Assembly: GCF_003071065.1 (NCBI RefSeq)
Contig: NZ_QCXX01000001.1
Coordinates: forward strand, 372,001 to 436,000
DNA length: 64,000 nt
Source: Sphingobacterium athyrii
Lineage (GTDB): Bacteria; Bacteroidota; Bacteroidia; Sphingobacteriales; Sphingobacteriaceae
Reading direction: 5' to 3'
Numbering within the stretch: the stretch's first letter is position 1; every line of letters starts with the position of its first letter. The position numbers and the translations under genes are program-made. Under the pieces are notes generated by a model. It searched no databases, was not told the DNA's origin, and saw only the letters and a list, made by a program, of their open reading frames with translations. This document shows positions 28,989 through 38,290 of the stretch, piece by piece.

Positions 28989-30275
28989 TTAGACTTTAGG
29001 GTATTTATAGCCGTTATGATAGACTGAAGCAAGGTATTTGTTTGCTTTTTCGTCATTAAAACGTTGCTTTTCATTATTCCAATAGAGCTTTTGCCCTGTT
29101 CTATAGGCGATATTTCCCAATTGCGAAAAAATAGCAATATGGGCGCCGGCTTCAAGCGGGGCATTCAACAAGGCCGGATTTTTCTTGCGGATGGCATCTA
29201 CGAAGTTGGCCATATGTTTTTCCAAACCGTTGTCCACGGAAGGCTGCAGGGCGACCGCCTCCATCCTTCCCTTTTCGGGAATGACTTCCCAGCCCCCGCG
29301 ATTCAGTACCAAAGTTCCGTTATTGCCAATAAATGCCACACCATGGTTGCGGTTATAAGGTCCTAAATCAATTCCTTTTGCATGCTCCCACTGAATATTA
29401 AAGTTGTCAAATTCATATACCGCGGTCATGGTATCCGGTGTTTCTCCAGCATCATCCGGAAAAGCAAATTTTCCACCGGAAGCCATTACGGATTTTGGGT
29501 CGGAAACTTTCATTCCGAGCAGGGCGTAGTCGAGCATGTGTACCCCCCAGTCCGTCATCAGACCACCAGCGTAATCCCAAAACCACCGGAAGTTAAAATG
29601 AAAACGATTGATATTAAAAGGCCTTTTTGCGGCGGGGCCCAACCAATCCATATAATGTACACCTGCGGGTATTGCCCCGTCCGGCTGAATCGGAATGCTA
29701 TTTTTCCAGCCTAGATAAGACCAAGCTTTTACCAAACGTATTTTACCCAGTTTACCCGAATGTACAAAATCAATGGCATCCTTAAAATGCTGTTGACTCC
29801 GTTGCCACTGACCTACCTGAACAATTGCATTATTTTTTGTTGCGGCTTGCAGCATGAGCTGGCATTCCCGAATGGAATTCCCAATGGGTTTTTCGACGTA
29901 GGTATGCTTCCCGGCGTTCACTGCATCGATCATCTGCAGGCAATGCCAATGGTCAGGTGTACCGATGATCACAGCATCCACATCCGGACTAAGCAGCATT
30001 TTTTTATAATCCACATAGGTTGCAACCTTCATATTTCTATCCTGCAGCTCTTTCGCCCTTTTGCTTAAGATATTTTCATCTACATCACAAAGCGCTGTGC
30101 ATATCACACCATCCTGCTTTAGCAAAGCATTAAGGTCAGACCAGCCCATACCATTTACCCCGATCACGCCCACCCGGATCGGCTGATCAAATAAGCTGGA
30201 TGCCTGGCTTTTGAGCATAAATGTAGAGGCGGCTAAAATACTGGAAGTTCGGATAAAGTCTTTTCTATTCATCAC
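28989..30275 (-). CDS. Gfo/Idh/MocA-family oxidoreductase with export signal
   Basis: The protein has 428 residues. The N-terminus MNRKDFIRTSSILAASTFML looks like a Bacteroidota twin-arginine-like export signal, with only one arginine before the hydrophobic part. The Rossmann domain begins IRVGVIGVNGMGWSD, and the family lysine is in YVEKPIGNSIRECQ. The C-terminal domain contains WDYAGGLMTDWGVHMLDYAL. These exported members are usually linked to sugar or glycoside oxidation. It stands alone; the substrate is unknown. A second ATG at 30272 is possible. Confidence 0.9.
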   Translation of the reverse strand: MMNRKDFIRTSSILAASTFMLKSQASSLFDQPIRVGVIGVNGMGWSDLNALLKQDGVICTALCDVDENILSKRAKELQDRNMKVATYVDYKKMLLSPDVDAVIIGTPDHWHCLQMIDAVNAGKHTYVEKPIGNSIRECQLMLQAATKNNAIVQVGQWQRSQQHFKDAIDFVHSGKLGKIRLVKAWSYLGWKNSIPIQPDGAIPAGVHYMDWLGPAAKRPFNINRFHFNFRWFWDYAGGLMTDWGVHMLDYALLGMKVSDPKSVMASGGKFAFPDDAGETPDTMTAVYEFDNFNIQWEHAKGIDLGPYNRNHGVAFIGNNGTLVLNRGGWEVIPEKGRMEAVALQPSVDNGLEKHMANFVDAIRKKNPALLNAPLEAGAHIAIFSQLGNIAYRTGQKLYWNNEKQRFNDEKANKYLASVYHNGYKYPKV

Positions 30276-30658
30276 ATGTTGGTTTATTATACGCGAAGGT
30301 TTAAGTTCCCGATGAAATTACAAAATTCAATTTAAGCCCTTACCCTAATCATTGTAAAATATATATCGACATTCAAACCTCTCCGCATTAAAGTCTCTTC
30401 GGGACAGTAGAAAAATCAGACAAAATTATGGTATCTAAAAGCCTTATGCTACTATTTTCAGGCATACGGCTGTTACAGAAAAAGCTAAATACCGTTGGCA
30501 TACTGACTTTCAATACGATATAAAAACAGGCCCTAATCCATTTGAAGGTTGATTAGGGCTAAATAAATAGGGAGAAAGAAAAAAAACTTTGTTATTTTAA
30601 CGAAAAATAAAAGATTAATCATTTATTATCCCTACCTTGCAGGACTTAATTAAAAATA
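30276..30658. other. Gene-free stretch upstream of the cold-shock gene
   Basis: It holds the start region of the oxidoreductase gene and the leader of the cold-shock gene. A 9-bp hairpin GCCCTAATC / GATTAGGGC (30530-30538 / 30551-30559, loop 12) is followed by an A-rich run rather than a U-tract. A 31-codon open frame at 30428-30523 has no support. No clear promoter pair is found. Confidence 0.4.
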
Positions 30659-30850
30659 ATGAATACAGGTAAAATTAAATTTTTCAATGAAACTAAAGGT
30701 TTTGGTTTTATTACACCAGAGGATGGTAGTGCAGATGTTTTCGTACACGTTTCTGCTCTTAAGAACCAAGTATCTGAAGGCGACGTTGTAACTTATGATG
30801 TAGAAAGAACTCCAAAAGGAATCAACGCTACAAACGTAAAATTGGCGTAA
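30659..30850 (+). CDS. Cold-shock domain protein (CspA family)
   Basis: The protein has 63 residues and is one cold-shock domain. RNA-binding motifs RNP1 (KGFGFIT) and RNP2 (VFVHVSAL) are intact. It acts as an RNA chaperone or antiterminator. It has its own terminator and precedes a DEAD-box helicase gene, a pairing of RNA-remodelling functions that suits cold adaptation. Confidence 0.96.
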   Translation: MNTGKIKFFNETKGFGFITPEDGSADVFVHVSALKNQVSEGDVVTYDVERTPKGINATNVKLA

Positions 30851-30873
30851 TCCAAAAAATACACTTTCTTGTT

Positions 30874-30912
30874 AATGGGGTAATTCTTAATGATTTATCC
30901 CATTTCTTTTTC
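30874..30912 (+). terminator. Terminator of the cold-shock gene
   Basis: AATGGGGTAA (30874-30883) pairs with TTATCCCATT (30895-30904), one G·U pair, loop 11, followed by TCTTTTTC. Confidence 0.75.
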
Positions 30913-31044
30913 GTATTCTTCCCTTGTTATTTTCAATGTACTTATTCATTTCGGGTATAATTAAAGATACCTCTAATCAATTATTTGATACTATAGAATA
31001 GCTAAAGGGTCTTCGTTTAAGCTTATTTTTCCGAATCATATTTA

Positions 31045-32175
31045 ATGGAATTCAAACAACTCAATTTAATACCTCCTCTCCTCAAGGCAATCGCGGAAAC
31101 AGGATATACAACCCCCACTGCAATACAACAAAAAGCGATCCCCGTTATATTAAGCGGTCAGGATCTTATTGGATGTGCACAAACAGGCACTGGTAAAACA
31201 GCAGCATTTGCCCTGCCCTTGTTGCAGCGTCTATCCGAGAAAAATGTACACGTGCAGGGTAAAGTAATGCCCATCCGTGCCCTGATCCTCACACCAACCC
31301 GTGAATTAGCCATACAGATCGGTGAGAATATCAATTTATATCGCAAACATCTAAAACTAAATTACTGCACCATTTTCGGCGGAGTCAATCAGGACAGACA
31401 GGTCAAAGAAATAAAAAAAGGAGTGGATGTTTTAGTAGCCACACCGGGCCGACTTTTAGACCTGATGAATCAGAAACTGGTTTTTCTTGATAAAATTGAA
31501 GTATTGATCCTCGATGAGGCTGACAATATGCTCGACATGGGATTTATCCATGACATTAAAAAAATCCTGGCGAAAGTTCCCGAGAAAAGACAGACGCTGT
31601 TTTTCTCAGCAACAATGCCGCCCAATATTCGCAAATTTGCACACGGCATCTTGCACAAGCCTGTCGAAGTGGACGTAACTCCGGTAAGTTCTACTGCTGA
31701 AAAGGTAAATCAGTCGGTATACTTTATTGAGAAAAAGGAGAAAATAAAATTGTTGACGAGTTTGCTTAAACAATTTAAGCAAGAACGTACGATTGTATTT
31801 TCACGTACAAAACATGGCGCTGATAAGATTGTCAAACTGTTGGCTAAGAATGGACTGCGCGCTGCTGCAATTCACGGCAATAAATCACAAAATGCCAGAC
31901 AAAAAGCATTGGGTGAATTTAAAGAAGACCGACTGAAAATTCTGATCGCTACTGATATTGCTGCACGCGGAATAGATATTGAACAATTGCCTATGGTCAT
32001 CAATTATGACCTACCCAATGTACCCGAAACCTATGTTCACCGCATTGGGCGGACAGGTAGAGCGGGTCTGGAAGGAAATGCCATTTCTTTCTGTGATGTG
32101 GAAGAAAGACCTTATTTAAGCGATATTGAAAAATTGATCGGCTTAAAGATCAAAGTGAATAAGGCAGGAAAATAA
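31045..32175 (+). CDS. DEAD-box ATP-dependent RNA helicase (RhlE-like)
   Basis: The protein has 376 residues. Motifs in order: Q motif (TTPTAIQQKAIP), I (AQTGTGKTAAF), Ia (PTRELAIQ), II (DEAD in LILDEADNMLDMGF), III (SATMPPN), IV (TIVFSRTKHGAD), V (IATDIAARGIDI) and VI (HRIGRTGRAG). The C-terminal extension is short, as in compact RhlE types. It unwinds RNA duplexes in ribosome assembly or mRNA turnover. It follows the cold-shock gene, but a terminator between them suggests separate transcription. Confidence 0.95.
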   Translation: MEFKQLNLIPPLLKAIAETGYTTPTAIQQKAIPVILSGQDLIGCAQTGTGKTAAFALPLLQRLSEKNVHVQGKVMPIRALILTPTRELAIQIGENINLYRKHLKLNYCTIFGGVNQDRQVKEIKKGVDVLVATPGRLLDLMNQKLVFLDKIEVLILDEADNMLDMGFIHDIKKILAKVPEKRQTLFFSATMPPNIRKFAHGILHKPVEVDVTPVSSTAEKVNQSVYFIEKKEKIKLLTSLLKQFKQERTIVFSRTKHGADKIVKLLAKNGLRAAAIHGNKSQNARQKALGEFKEDRLKILIATDIAARGIDIEQLPMVINYDLPNVPETYVHRIGRTGRAGLEGNAISFCDVEERPYLSDIEKLIGLKIKVNKAGK

Positions 32176-32190
32176 CTTTCCTCGTTATTC

Positions 32191-32238
32191 TTACACAAAG
32201 CGCGCCGGAACGATCTTGTTTCGGCGCGCTTTGTGTAA
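32191..32238. terminator. Convergent hairpin after the helicase and antiporter genes
   Basis: A perfect 17-bp stem (TTACACAAAGCGCGCCG, 32191-32207, with 32222-32238; loop 14) fills the space between the two convergent genes. U-tracts are short. Confidence 0.75.
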
Positions 32239-32241
32239 ATC

Positions 32242-34512
32242 CTATTTTTTTCGGTCGGCCAGCAGTAAGGTGGATGGTGTATGGTGTAGCCAGTCCATCT
32301 TCTTGTTGACAATTTTATGCCAACACGGTAAGCTGATAAGCATCAGATCCTGTTGTGCCCACAGCTCGGTATCAAGCTCCTTCTCTTCCAATATCGTCAA
32401 ATGATTGGGAACAAGCTGTTCCAGCTGCCTTAGCTTTTCCCGGAAACTCTCCTGCTTCCGCAAGATCTGGTCAAAATCCCACACCATTACCTGCGCATCC
32501 GAATGATGAATTAAGCGTTGGATGATTGCCGTTAGGAATTCATCATTTTTCAACAGGATAGGAACAATAACATGACGGGGCCGGACAAAGTTTTTGTCGA
32601 TCAAAATACCAACCATCGCATTGACCTTGGCATTGATCTGCTGATTTCGGTCAAATGTAGCAAAGGGCGATTCCGCATTTGTCACGGTATGGAATAATTT
32701 CTCCGGATTGATAATACGTGATGTAAAATCCAGAAATCGTCCCAACAGGCTACCTTCGTATATGGATTCGCTCACACCCAACAACAGCAGATCCTGATGC
32801 TGTTCATTTGAGGTCTCCACAATTTCACTGTCAATGTCGCTGGAAATTTTGAAAATCGTCTGAATAGGCTGTTCCAAATTTGCTGCAGCCTCCTTTATTT
32901 CGCGGAAGCTATCCTGCTCCTGTGTTTCCACCTCGTAATGATGGAGCTCATTGGAAGGTTCGATATGCAATGCAGTAATTTCAGCCGTATTTTTGGACTT
33001 TAAAGTAAGTGCATCTGCCAGATGAAGCAGTGAAATTCCGGTATTGCTCTTGGCAAATGACAGGAGGATCTTAAATTTCGACTTATTCTGGATTTCCTGC
33101 TGTAGTGAACGTTTTCTCGGCCGATATAAGTAATTGATCAGATCCAGTGAAGGACCGGTCATAAAAGTGGTGAGCAGCGCCATGACGACCATCATGGAGA
33201 ATAATTCGGCACTTAATACACCAAGGTCATAACCGATATTCAATACGATCAGTTCCATGAGTCCCCGGGTATTCATTAGCGCACCGATACTCAAGCTATC
33301 TTTCCAGCTTTGTCCCACAAAGCGGGCAGCCAACGCACTTCCGGCAAATTTTCCAATTACCGCCACCAAAATAATCACGATGGTGATGATCCATAGCTGC
33401 GGGTCATTCAATAAACCGATCTGTGTACGGAGTCCCGTGTATACGAAAAATAGCGGCAGCAACAGTAGCGTCGACACATCCTCGATTTTTTCAATAAAGG
33501 CTGTTCGAAAACGGCTGCTTTCGGGCATGATCGCACCCGCCATAAACGCACCGAATAACGCATGTATACCGATGACTTCAGTTGCGTAGGCCGAAAATAA
33601 AAGCACAATAAAAAAAATGGCGACAACAGGTTTACTCAAACCTTCACGCGTACCTTTCACCTCTCCCACCCGCATAAGGAAAGGGCGCACAATTTTTATC
33701 ATCAATAAGACATAAGCAACCGCAAGGGCTATCGTGTACAAGGCACTGGCAAAATCCCCAGCCTTCACAATCGCAATGACCACCGCCAAAATGCACCAGG
33801 CTGTAATATCATCCGCCGCGGCACAGGTAATGACCATCGCACCCAGTTTACTTTTTTGAAGTCCCCGTTCCTGTACGATCCTGGCCAGGACAGGAAATGC
33901 CGTGATACTCATCGATATACCGATAAACAGACTATAGGACAAAAACTCCACATTCGCAGGTGGGTGGTATAGGTATAAAAAATAAGCCAGGGAAATTCCC
34001 AGCGTAAAGGGGATAACAATACTGGCATGGGAAATCACCACCGCATCGTGCGCTTTATTGCGCAGTACATTCAAATCCAGTTCCATACCGATAATAAACA
34101 TAAATAAGATCAATCCGATCTGGCTCAAAAACTGTAGATTACTAAGCGATTCAACCGGAAATAAGGTATGTGCGAATTCAGGGAAATAAAGCCCCAATAA
34201 GGACGGGCCTAAAATAATACCAGCCAGCATTTCACCGATCACGACCGGTTGTTTGATTTTGATACATATCCACCCCATCACACGGGCGGCGATAATAATC
34301 GTCACAATCTGTGCCAGCAGTATCGCTAATGGATGTCCAAGGCTGTGCAGAAAGGTCGTTTTAAAATCCACCCAGGCCCCCTGGCTTGTTTTTTCACCGG
34401 TGTGCAGTCCCTGACTCTGCAGCTGTGTCCCCAAATGGATAACCCAGTACATCACCACAAGCAATGTGCCTATTAGGGTTACATAAAAAATCGTATTCCT
34501 GTATTTCTTCAT
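32242..34512 (-). CDS. CPA2-type cation/proton antiporter with C-terminal USP-like domains
   Basis: The protein has 756 residues. After one N-terminal helix (KYRNTIFYVTLIGTLLVVMY), a sodium/hydrogen-exchanger domain of about 12 helices covers roughly 60-450, with GEMLAGIILGPSLLG, the family acidic pair region ITCAAADDITAW and FGAFMAGAIMPES. The soluble part from about 475 on, with LHLADALTLKSKN and HQDLLLLGVSESIYEGSLLG, resembles universal-stress-protein domains. ATG 34512 is taken because the extension to 34569 requires TTG. It exchanges Na+ or K+ for H+. On the minus strand TATTTTTG (34607-34600) is a possible -7 box. Confidence 0.9.
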   Translation of the reverse strand: MKKYRNTIFYVTLIGTLLVVMYWVIHLGTQLQSQGLHTGEKTSQGAWVDFKTTFLHSLGHPLAILLAQIVTIIIAARVMGWICIKIKQPVVIGEMLAGIILGPSLLGLYFPEFAHTLFPVESLSNLQFLSQIGLILFMFIIGMELDLNVLRNKAHDAVVISHASIVIPFTLGISLAYFLYLYHPPANVEFLSYSLFIGISMSITAFPVLARIVQERGLQKSKLGAMVITCAAADDITAWCILAVVIAIVKAGDFASALYTIALAVAYVLLMIKIVRPFLMRVGEVKGTREGLSKPVVAIFFIVLLFSAYATEVIGIHALFGAFMAGAIMPESSRFRTAFIEKIEDVSTLLLLPLFFVYTGLRTQIGLLNDPQLWIITIVIILVAVIGKFAGSALAARFVGQSWKDSLSIGALMNTRGLMELIVLNIGYDLGVLSAELFSMMVVMALLTTFMTGPSLDLINYLYRPRKRSLQQEIQNKSKFKILLSFAKSNTGISLLHLADALTLKSKNTAEITALHIEPSNELHHYEVETQEQDSFREIKEAAANLEQPIQTIFKISSDIDSEIVETSNEQHQDLLLLGVSESIYEGSLLGRFLDFTSRIINPEKLFHTVTNAESPFATFDRNQQINAKVNAMVGILIDKNFVRPRHVIVPILLKNDEFLTAIIQRLIHHSDAQVMVWDFDQILRKQESFREKLRQLEQLVPNHLTILEEKELDTELWAQQDLMLISLPCWHKIVNKKMDWLHHTPSTLLLADRKK

Positions 34513-34683
34513 CTTTTTCGCTTTAAATAATCGGGTGTTAATAGCAGATAAATGTCTGCCCAAAATCAACTATTCATCAATTCGAACAGACAACCACAAC
34601 AAAAATAAAATTCTATACCTGTTTTAAATCTTACTGCGGGTTAGGAAGTCCAAAATTTGTAATGAACTCCAGGAATTTTGTAA

Positions 34684-35409
34684 TCAAACAAATTTCTCGA
34701 GGAATGATTTTTTATAGGATTCGCCCAAGCTAAAAAGAATAGCCGATTCCTGCTCATCCAACAAGTTACTGGTGATGATATCCGCGGAAAAGAATTTCAC
34801 AATTTTGAGAGCGATAATTTCCTTCTTGCTGATACGGATAAAATCCTGCTCGGGTAAGATGGACAGCAACTTGTCAAAGCTGATATTTTTTAATAATATG
34901 GAGGATCCATCTGAGAGGAATACTGTCTTATCGCGGCTGTCCACCTCCGCAATTTGAATATAGTCTATCTGATTGAAATAAAGTATTGCTTTGCCCTTAT
35001 TGGTATTAAATTGCGCGAAAGGAGAAATGTCTGTTTGCCGATTATTTATTACCTGCTCTACTTTTAGAATCGCCTGCTGGAGGCGCGATAAAGATATTGG
35101 CTTGCGCATATAATCTACGGCATTGATATCGAAAGCATCGCTGGCATACTGTTTATAGGCTGTCGAAAAAACAATGGGATAGTCTTCCAGTACCTTAGCA
35201 ATATCAAAGCCGTTAAACTGTGGCATCTCAATATCCAGGATACAAAAATCAAAATCTAAACTTTTGTATTCGTTGAGTAACACGCCCGGATCATTAAAGG
35301 CCCTGACAACCTCCAGTCCGGGAATTTGTTCACAGAGCATCTTCAAAAATCGTAAGCTCGGCAGTTCATCATCCAGCAAAATGCATTTCAGTACTTTTTC
35401 AATTCTCAT
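34684..35409 (-). CDS. LytTR-family response regulator
   Basis: The protein has 241 residues. The receiver domain holds ILLDDELPSLRF, the phospho-acceptor Asp in DFCILDIEMPQFNGFD and the conserved Lys in VDYMRKPISL. The C-terminal LytTR DNA-binding domain follows, including YFNQIDYIQIAEVDSRDKTV and IRISKKEIIAL. ATG 35409 overlaps the kinase gene end by 11 bases, so the two are translated together. Confidence 0.94.
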   Translation of the reverse strand: MRIEKVLKCILLDDELPSLRFLKMLCEQIPGLEVVRAFNDPGVLLNEYKSLDFDFCILDIEMPQFNGFDIAKVLEDYPIVFSTAYKQYASDAFDINAVDYMRKPISLSRLQQAILKVEQVINNRQTDISPFAQFNTNKGKAILYFNQIDYIQIAEVDSRDKTVFLSDGSSILLKNISFDKLLSILPEQDFIRISKKEIIALKIVKFFSADIITSNLLDEQESAILFSLGESYKKSFLEKFV

Positions 35410-36133
35410 ACAACCTGATCTGAAGGTAAGCGTTATAGACATCATTTTCTACAAAACGTTTTAACTCGTGACTATCCGGATAGTAAAGCATCAAGCGTTC
35501 TTCCAGTGTCTTGCTGCCTATTCCACCTTTGCTTTTATACAAAGGGGACCGTTTCGATATTTTATTGCTGACTGTCAATTCCAACAAACCATTGCGAAAA
35601 GTCAATACGATCGAAATAAAGGAGTCGGGATGGTGAAAATCAGCATGTTTAAACGCATTTTCAATAAGATCTACGGTCATCAGCGGAACCAGTGCAGGGC
35701 GCTCCAGAAGGGACTCATTCAATTCATCAATATCAAATTTAACACGCATATCGAATAAGGGGCTTAACTTGACCTTATTAACCTCAATTAAATTCCGCGC
35801 AAACTCAATCTCTGCTTTTGGCGAGACAAGTTCAGCTTCACTTTCATATAATACATAGTCCAGTACCATCGCCAATTTATCCATGGTATAGTAGGTTTGA
35901 TAGGCGTGGGAAAGAATACCATTGAGTGAGTTTTTCAGCAAATGCGGATTTAAACGATTGCGATGAACATGATCTATCTGCTCATTATCCATGCGTTTGA
36001 AAAGTTCTCTATGTCGCAGCTCCTCCCCCCGCAGCTTGTTGTATTTCCGTATCAATAATAGATAAAAAATTAACAGGACAATGACAGCCACAAGAAGCAA
36101 TACGATCATTATATTGGAAAGTTCAGTCGTCAT
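35399..36133 (-). CDS. LytS-type sensor histidine kinase (His_kinase family)
   Basis: The protein has 244 residues. One membrane helix (about 8-28) is followed by a short linker and a His_kinase domain. The phospho-acceptor His is in LNPHLLKNSLNGILS; the usual motif is NPHFLFN, so this copy is altered around the His. The nucleotide site includes DLIENAFKHADFHHPDS and GGIGSKTLEERL. There is no large sensor part, so it probably works with another membrane protein. On the minus strand, TAAGTTTG at 36149-36142 is an exact -7 match only 9 bases before the ATG. Confidence 0.9.
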   Translation of the reverse strand: MTTELSNIMIVLLLVAVIVLLIFYLLLIRKYNKLRGEELRHRELFKRMDNEQIDHVHRNRLNPHLLKNSLNGILSHAYQTYYTMDKLAMVLDYVLYESEAELVSPKAEIEFARNLIEVNKVKLSPLFDMRVKFDIDELNESLLERPALVPLMTVDLIENAFKHADFHHPDSFISIVLTFRNGLLELTVSNKISKRSPLYKSKGGIGSKTLEERLMLYYPDSHELKRFVENDVYNAYLQIRLYEN

Positions 36134-36447
36134 GATTCCTTCAAACTTAACGAAAATTTCACTAGCAACGAAACGATTCCTTTAGGCAGCCGCAGGTCAG
36201 GTTCATTTTATCGGGATGCAATGAATCGCAAAATTTAATACCGAAAAGAATACTTATTTGAGTGTAAAATTTGCAGGTATTGATTACAAAAATTAACAGT
36301 TTCATTACAATTTAGTCACTTTAAACTATTAATTTCAGATAATTCTTCTTATATTGAGAGTATTGTAATTAGCCGATCAAATGATTGTCTACGCTATTTT
36401 GGTTAAACCTGCCTGATTTATTCTAATCAGGCCTAATATGAAACACG
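36134..36447. other. Gene-free stretch with a leader hairpin
   Basis: It separates the divergent kinase and metal-chaperone-like genes. An 8-bp stem GCCTGATT / AATCAGGC (36411-36418 / 36425-36432, loop 6) sits 15 bases before the ATG at 36448 and may affect its translation or be an operator. The rest is AT-rich without motifs I recognise. Confidence 0.4.
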
Positions 36448-36666
36448 ATGGAAAAGCTCATTTTCGAAACTAATGCACAACATCCCAGTCTTGTAGACAA
36501 GATCAAACAAGCTGTAGAAAAATTAAATGGTATCCATGAATGGAAGATCGATCTGGATTCCATTTACAACCTGCTCACCATTGAGGGCATCCGGCTCAAC
36601 CCAACGGAAATAGAGTCCGAACTAGCACTTCATGGTGTTGAGGCAAGTCGTCTATATGAAGAATAA
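36448..36666 (+). CDS. HMA-like (copper-chaperone fold) small protein lacking CxxC
   Basis: The protein has 72 residues. The pattern IKQAVEKLNGIHEWKIDLDS, then ILTIEG-like IYNLLTIEGIRLNPTEIE and LALHGVEASRL resembles the heavy-metal-associated fold. The metal motif, normally CxxC between the first strand and helix, is replaced by NAQHPSLVDKI, so copper binding by that motif is lost. It may bind another ligand or partner. Family assignment is by pattern only. Confidence 0.65.
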   Translation: MEKLIFETNAQHPSLVDKIKQAVEKLNGIHEWKIDLDSIYNLLTIEGIRLNPTEIESELALHGVEASRLYEE

Positions 36667-36712
36667 CCCTTGTTGATCTTCTGGCGCTCTGTCATCAACC
36701 AAACCATAGACT

Positions 36713-36762
36713 TCGTCCAGATCAGTTAATTATCGATATAAAATAATTCCTGATCTGGACGA
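36713..36762. terminator. Convergent hairpin before the thiolase gene end
   Basis: A perfect 13-bp inverted repeat, TCGTCCAGATCAG (36713-36725) / CTGATCTGGACGA (36750-36762), with an AT-rich inner part that can extend pairing (AATTAT / ATAATT). It sits between convergent genes, no U-tract. Confidence 0.65.
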
Positions 36763-36766
36763 GAAA

Positions 36767-37945
36767 TTACAATCTTTTAATAATCATTCCTGAAGCCCCT
36801 CCACCACCGTTGCAAATGGCAGCGAGTCCCATTGTTCCACCCTCTTGCTGTAATATACTGGTCAATGTCACGACTATCCTTGCTCCGGAGCAACCCAATG
36901 GGTGACCGAGCGAAACTGCCCCACCATAGATATTCACCTTATTTAAAGGAATATCCAATATTTTTGCATTCGCAAGTGCAACCACAGAAAAGGCTTCATT
37001 AAATTCAAAGTAATCGATATCTTCCTTTGTCAATCCCGCTTTCTTCAGCACCTTATCCGTTACGAGGCTTGGACTGGTCGTAAACCATTCCGGTGCCTGT
37101 TCGGCATCAGCATAGGCGATGATTTCAGCCAGGGGTTGTACGCCCAATTCCTTTACTTTTTCCCCACTCATTAATAATACCGCAGCGGCACCATCACTCA
37201 AAGTTGATGCATTCGCAGCCGTCACCGTGCCATCTTTCTTAAAAGCAGGCTTTAATTCGGGAATCTTATCGAAATTGACCTGAGAAAATTCTTCATCTCT
37301 GGAGATCGTCTGTTCGCCTTTACGGGCCTGAATGGCAATCGGACTTACTTCGTTGACAAATTTATTTTTTTGCCATGCCTCCAGGCTTCGTTTGTAGGAG
37401 CTGATGGCATACTGATCCTGTTCCTCCCGCCCGATCGCATATTTCTCGGCACATAGTTCGGCAAAACTTCCCATTGCTTCATTCGAATAAGCGTCACTTA
37501 AACCGTCCCGCTGTAAACCGTCGACAAAACTTTGGCTCCCGAACTTCGCTCCCCAGCGCATGGCACTCGCATAATAAGGTACCCTGCTCATGCTTTCCAT
37601 ACCACCTGCAACCACAACATCGGCATCGCCCAACAGTATTGCCTGTGCGGCAAAAGCAATGGCCTTCATGCCACTTGCACATACTTTATTGACTGTCGTT
37701 GCCGGCACCCGGTCAGGTAAACCTGCGAGTCGAGCAACTTGACGGGCGGGAGCCTGTCCCAAATCGGCCTGTAGCACATTGCCGATCAGAATCTCATCGA
37801 CCTGATCCCCTGAAAGACCGGCCTCATCCAAGACCGCCCGCACAGCATGAGCACCCAGGGCTGTCGTGGAAATAGATGACAAACCACCGCCGAAACTTCC
37901 GATTGGCGTACGCTTAGCCGCAACGATAAATACACTCTTTGACAT
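36767..37945 (-). CDS. Acetyl-CoA C-acyltransferase (thiolase)
   Basis: The protein has 392 residues, normal for thiolases. The nucleophilic Cys is in TVNKVCASGMKA (about 88), the His in NEAFSVVAL (HEAF position here is NEAF), GGAVSLGHPLGCSGAR carries the active His, and the second Cys is in CNGGGGASGM. It cleaves 3-ketoacyl-CoA or condenses acetyl-CoA. It is divergent from the acyl-CoA dehydrogenase and FadJ-like genes, so beta-oxidation is the likely role. Confidence 0.95.
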   Translation of the reverse strand: MSKSVFIVAAKRTPIGSFGGGLSSISTTALGAHAVRAVLDEAGLSGDQVDEILIGNVLQADLGQAPARQVARLAGLPDRVPATTVNKVCASGMKAIAFAAQAILLGDADVVVAGGMESMSRVPYYASAMRWGAKFGSQSFVDGLQRDGLSDAYSNEAMGSFAELCAEKYAIGREEQDQYAISSYKRSLEAWQKNKFVNEVSPIAIQARKGEQTISRDEEFSQVNFDKIPELKPAFKKDGTVTAANASTLSDGAAAVLLMSGEKVKELGVQPLAEIIAYADAEQAPEWFTTSPSLVTDKVLKKAGLTKEDIDYFEFNEAFSVVALANAKILDIPLNKVNIYGGAVSLGHPLGCSGARIVVTLTSILQQEGGTMGLAAICNGGGGASGMIIKRL

Positions 37946-38290
37946 GTTATTCTGTTTATAATTGTTTTCTCCTGATCATGATGGACAAGGGCATCATTCC
38001 TTTCCTAAAGATAAAAAATATAAAGCAAACAAGCGAATCCTATTTCTTTATTTTTCCGGCATAAACAGAATAAATAGAAAAAAAATCAGGCAAAAAGTTC
38101 CCTACCTAATCTATTTTACAAAAAATAAACAATAAATATTTGCAGAAAAGCCACTGCTTTTCGTTAAATTCGACTAGACATCCCATGCTTTGGGAAAGGT
38201 ATTATAATGCCAAGATAAAGCAAAAGATGAATCGTTTTCAGTCGACTATCGGGTAACTGAAACCAATAACCAAAAGTAAAATAAACAATT
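37946..38290. other. Divergent promoter region between thiolase and acyl-CoA dehydrogenase genes
   Basis: It holds control signals for both directions. AATATTTG at 38135-38142 is a near match to the -7 box for the plus strand, with no proper -33 element. GTCGACTATCG near 38240 is unremarkable. No hairpin with U-tract or reading frame is convincing. Confidence 0.3.

Noticed and set aside
30428..30523. 31-codon frame in the leader of the cold-shock gene
   Set aside because: No ribosome site, no matching regulation and no recognisable peptide.
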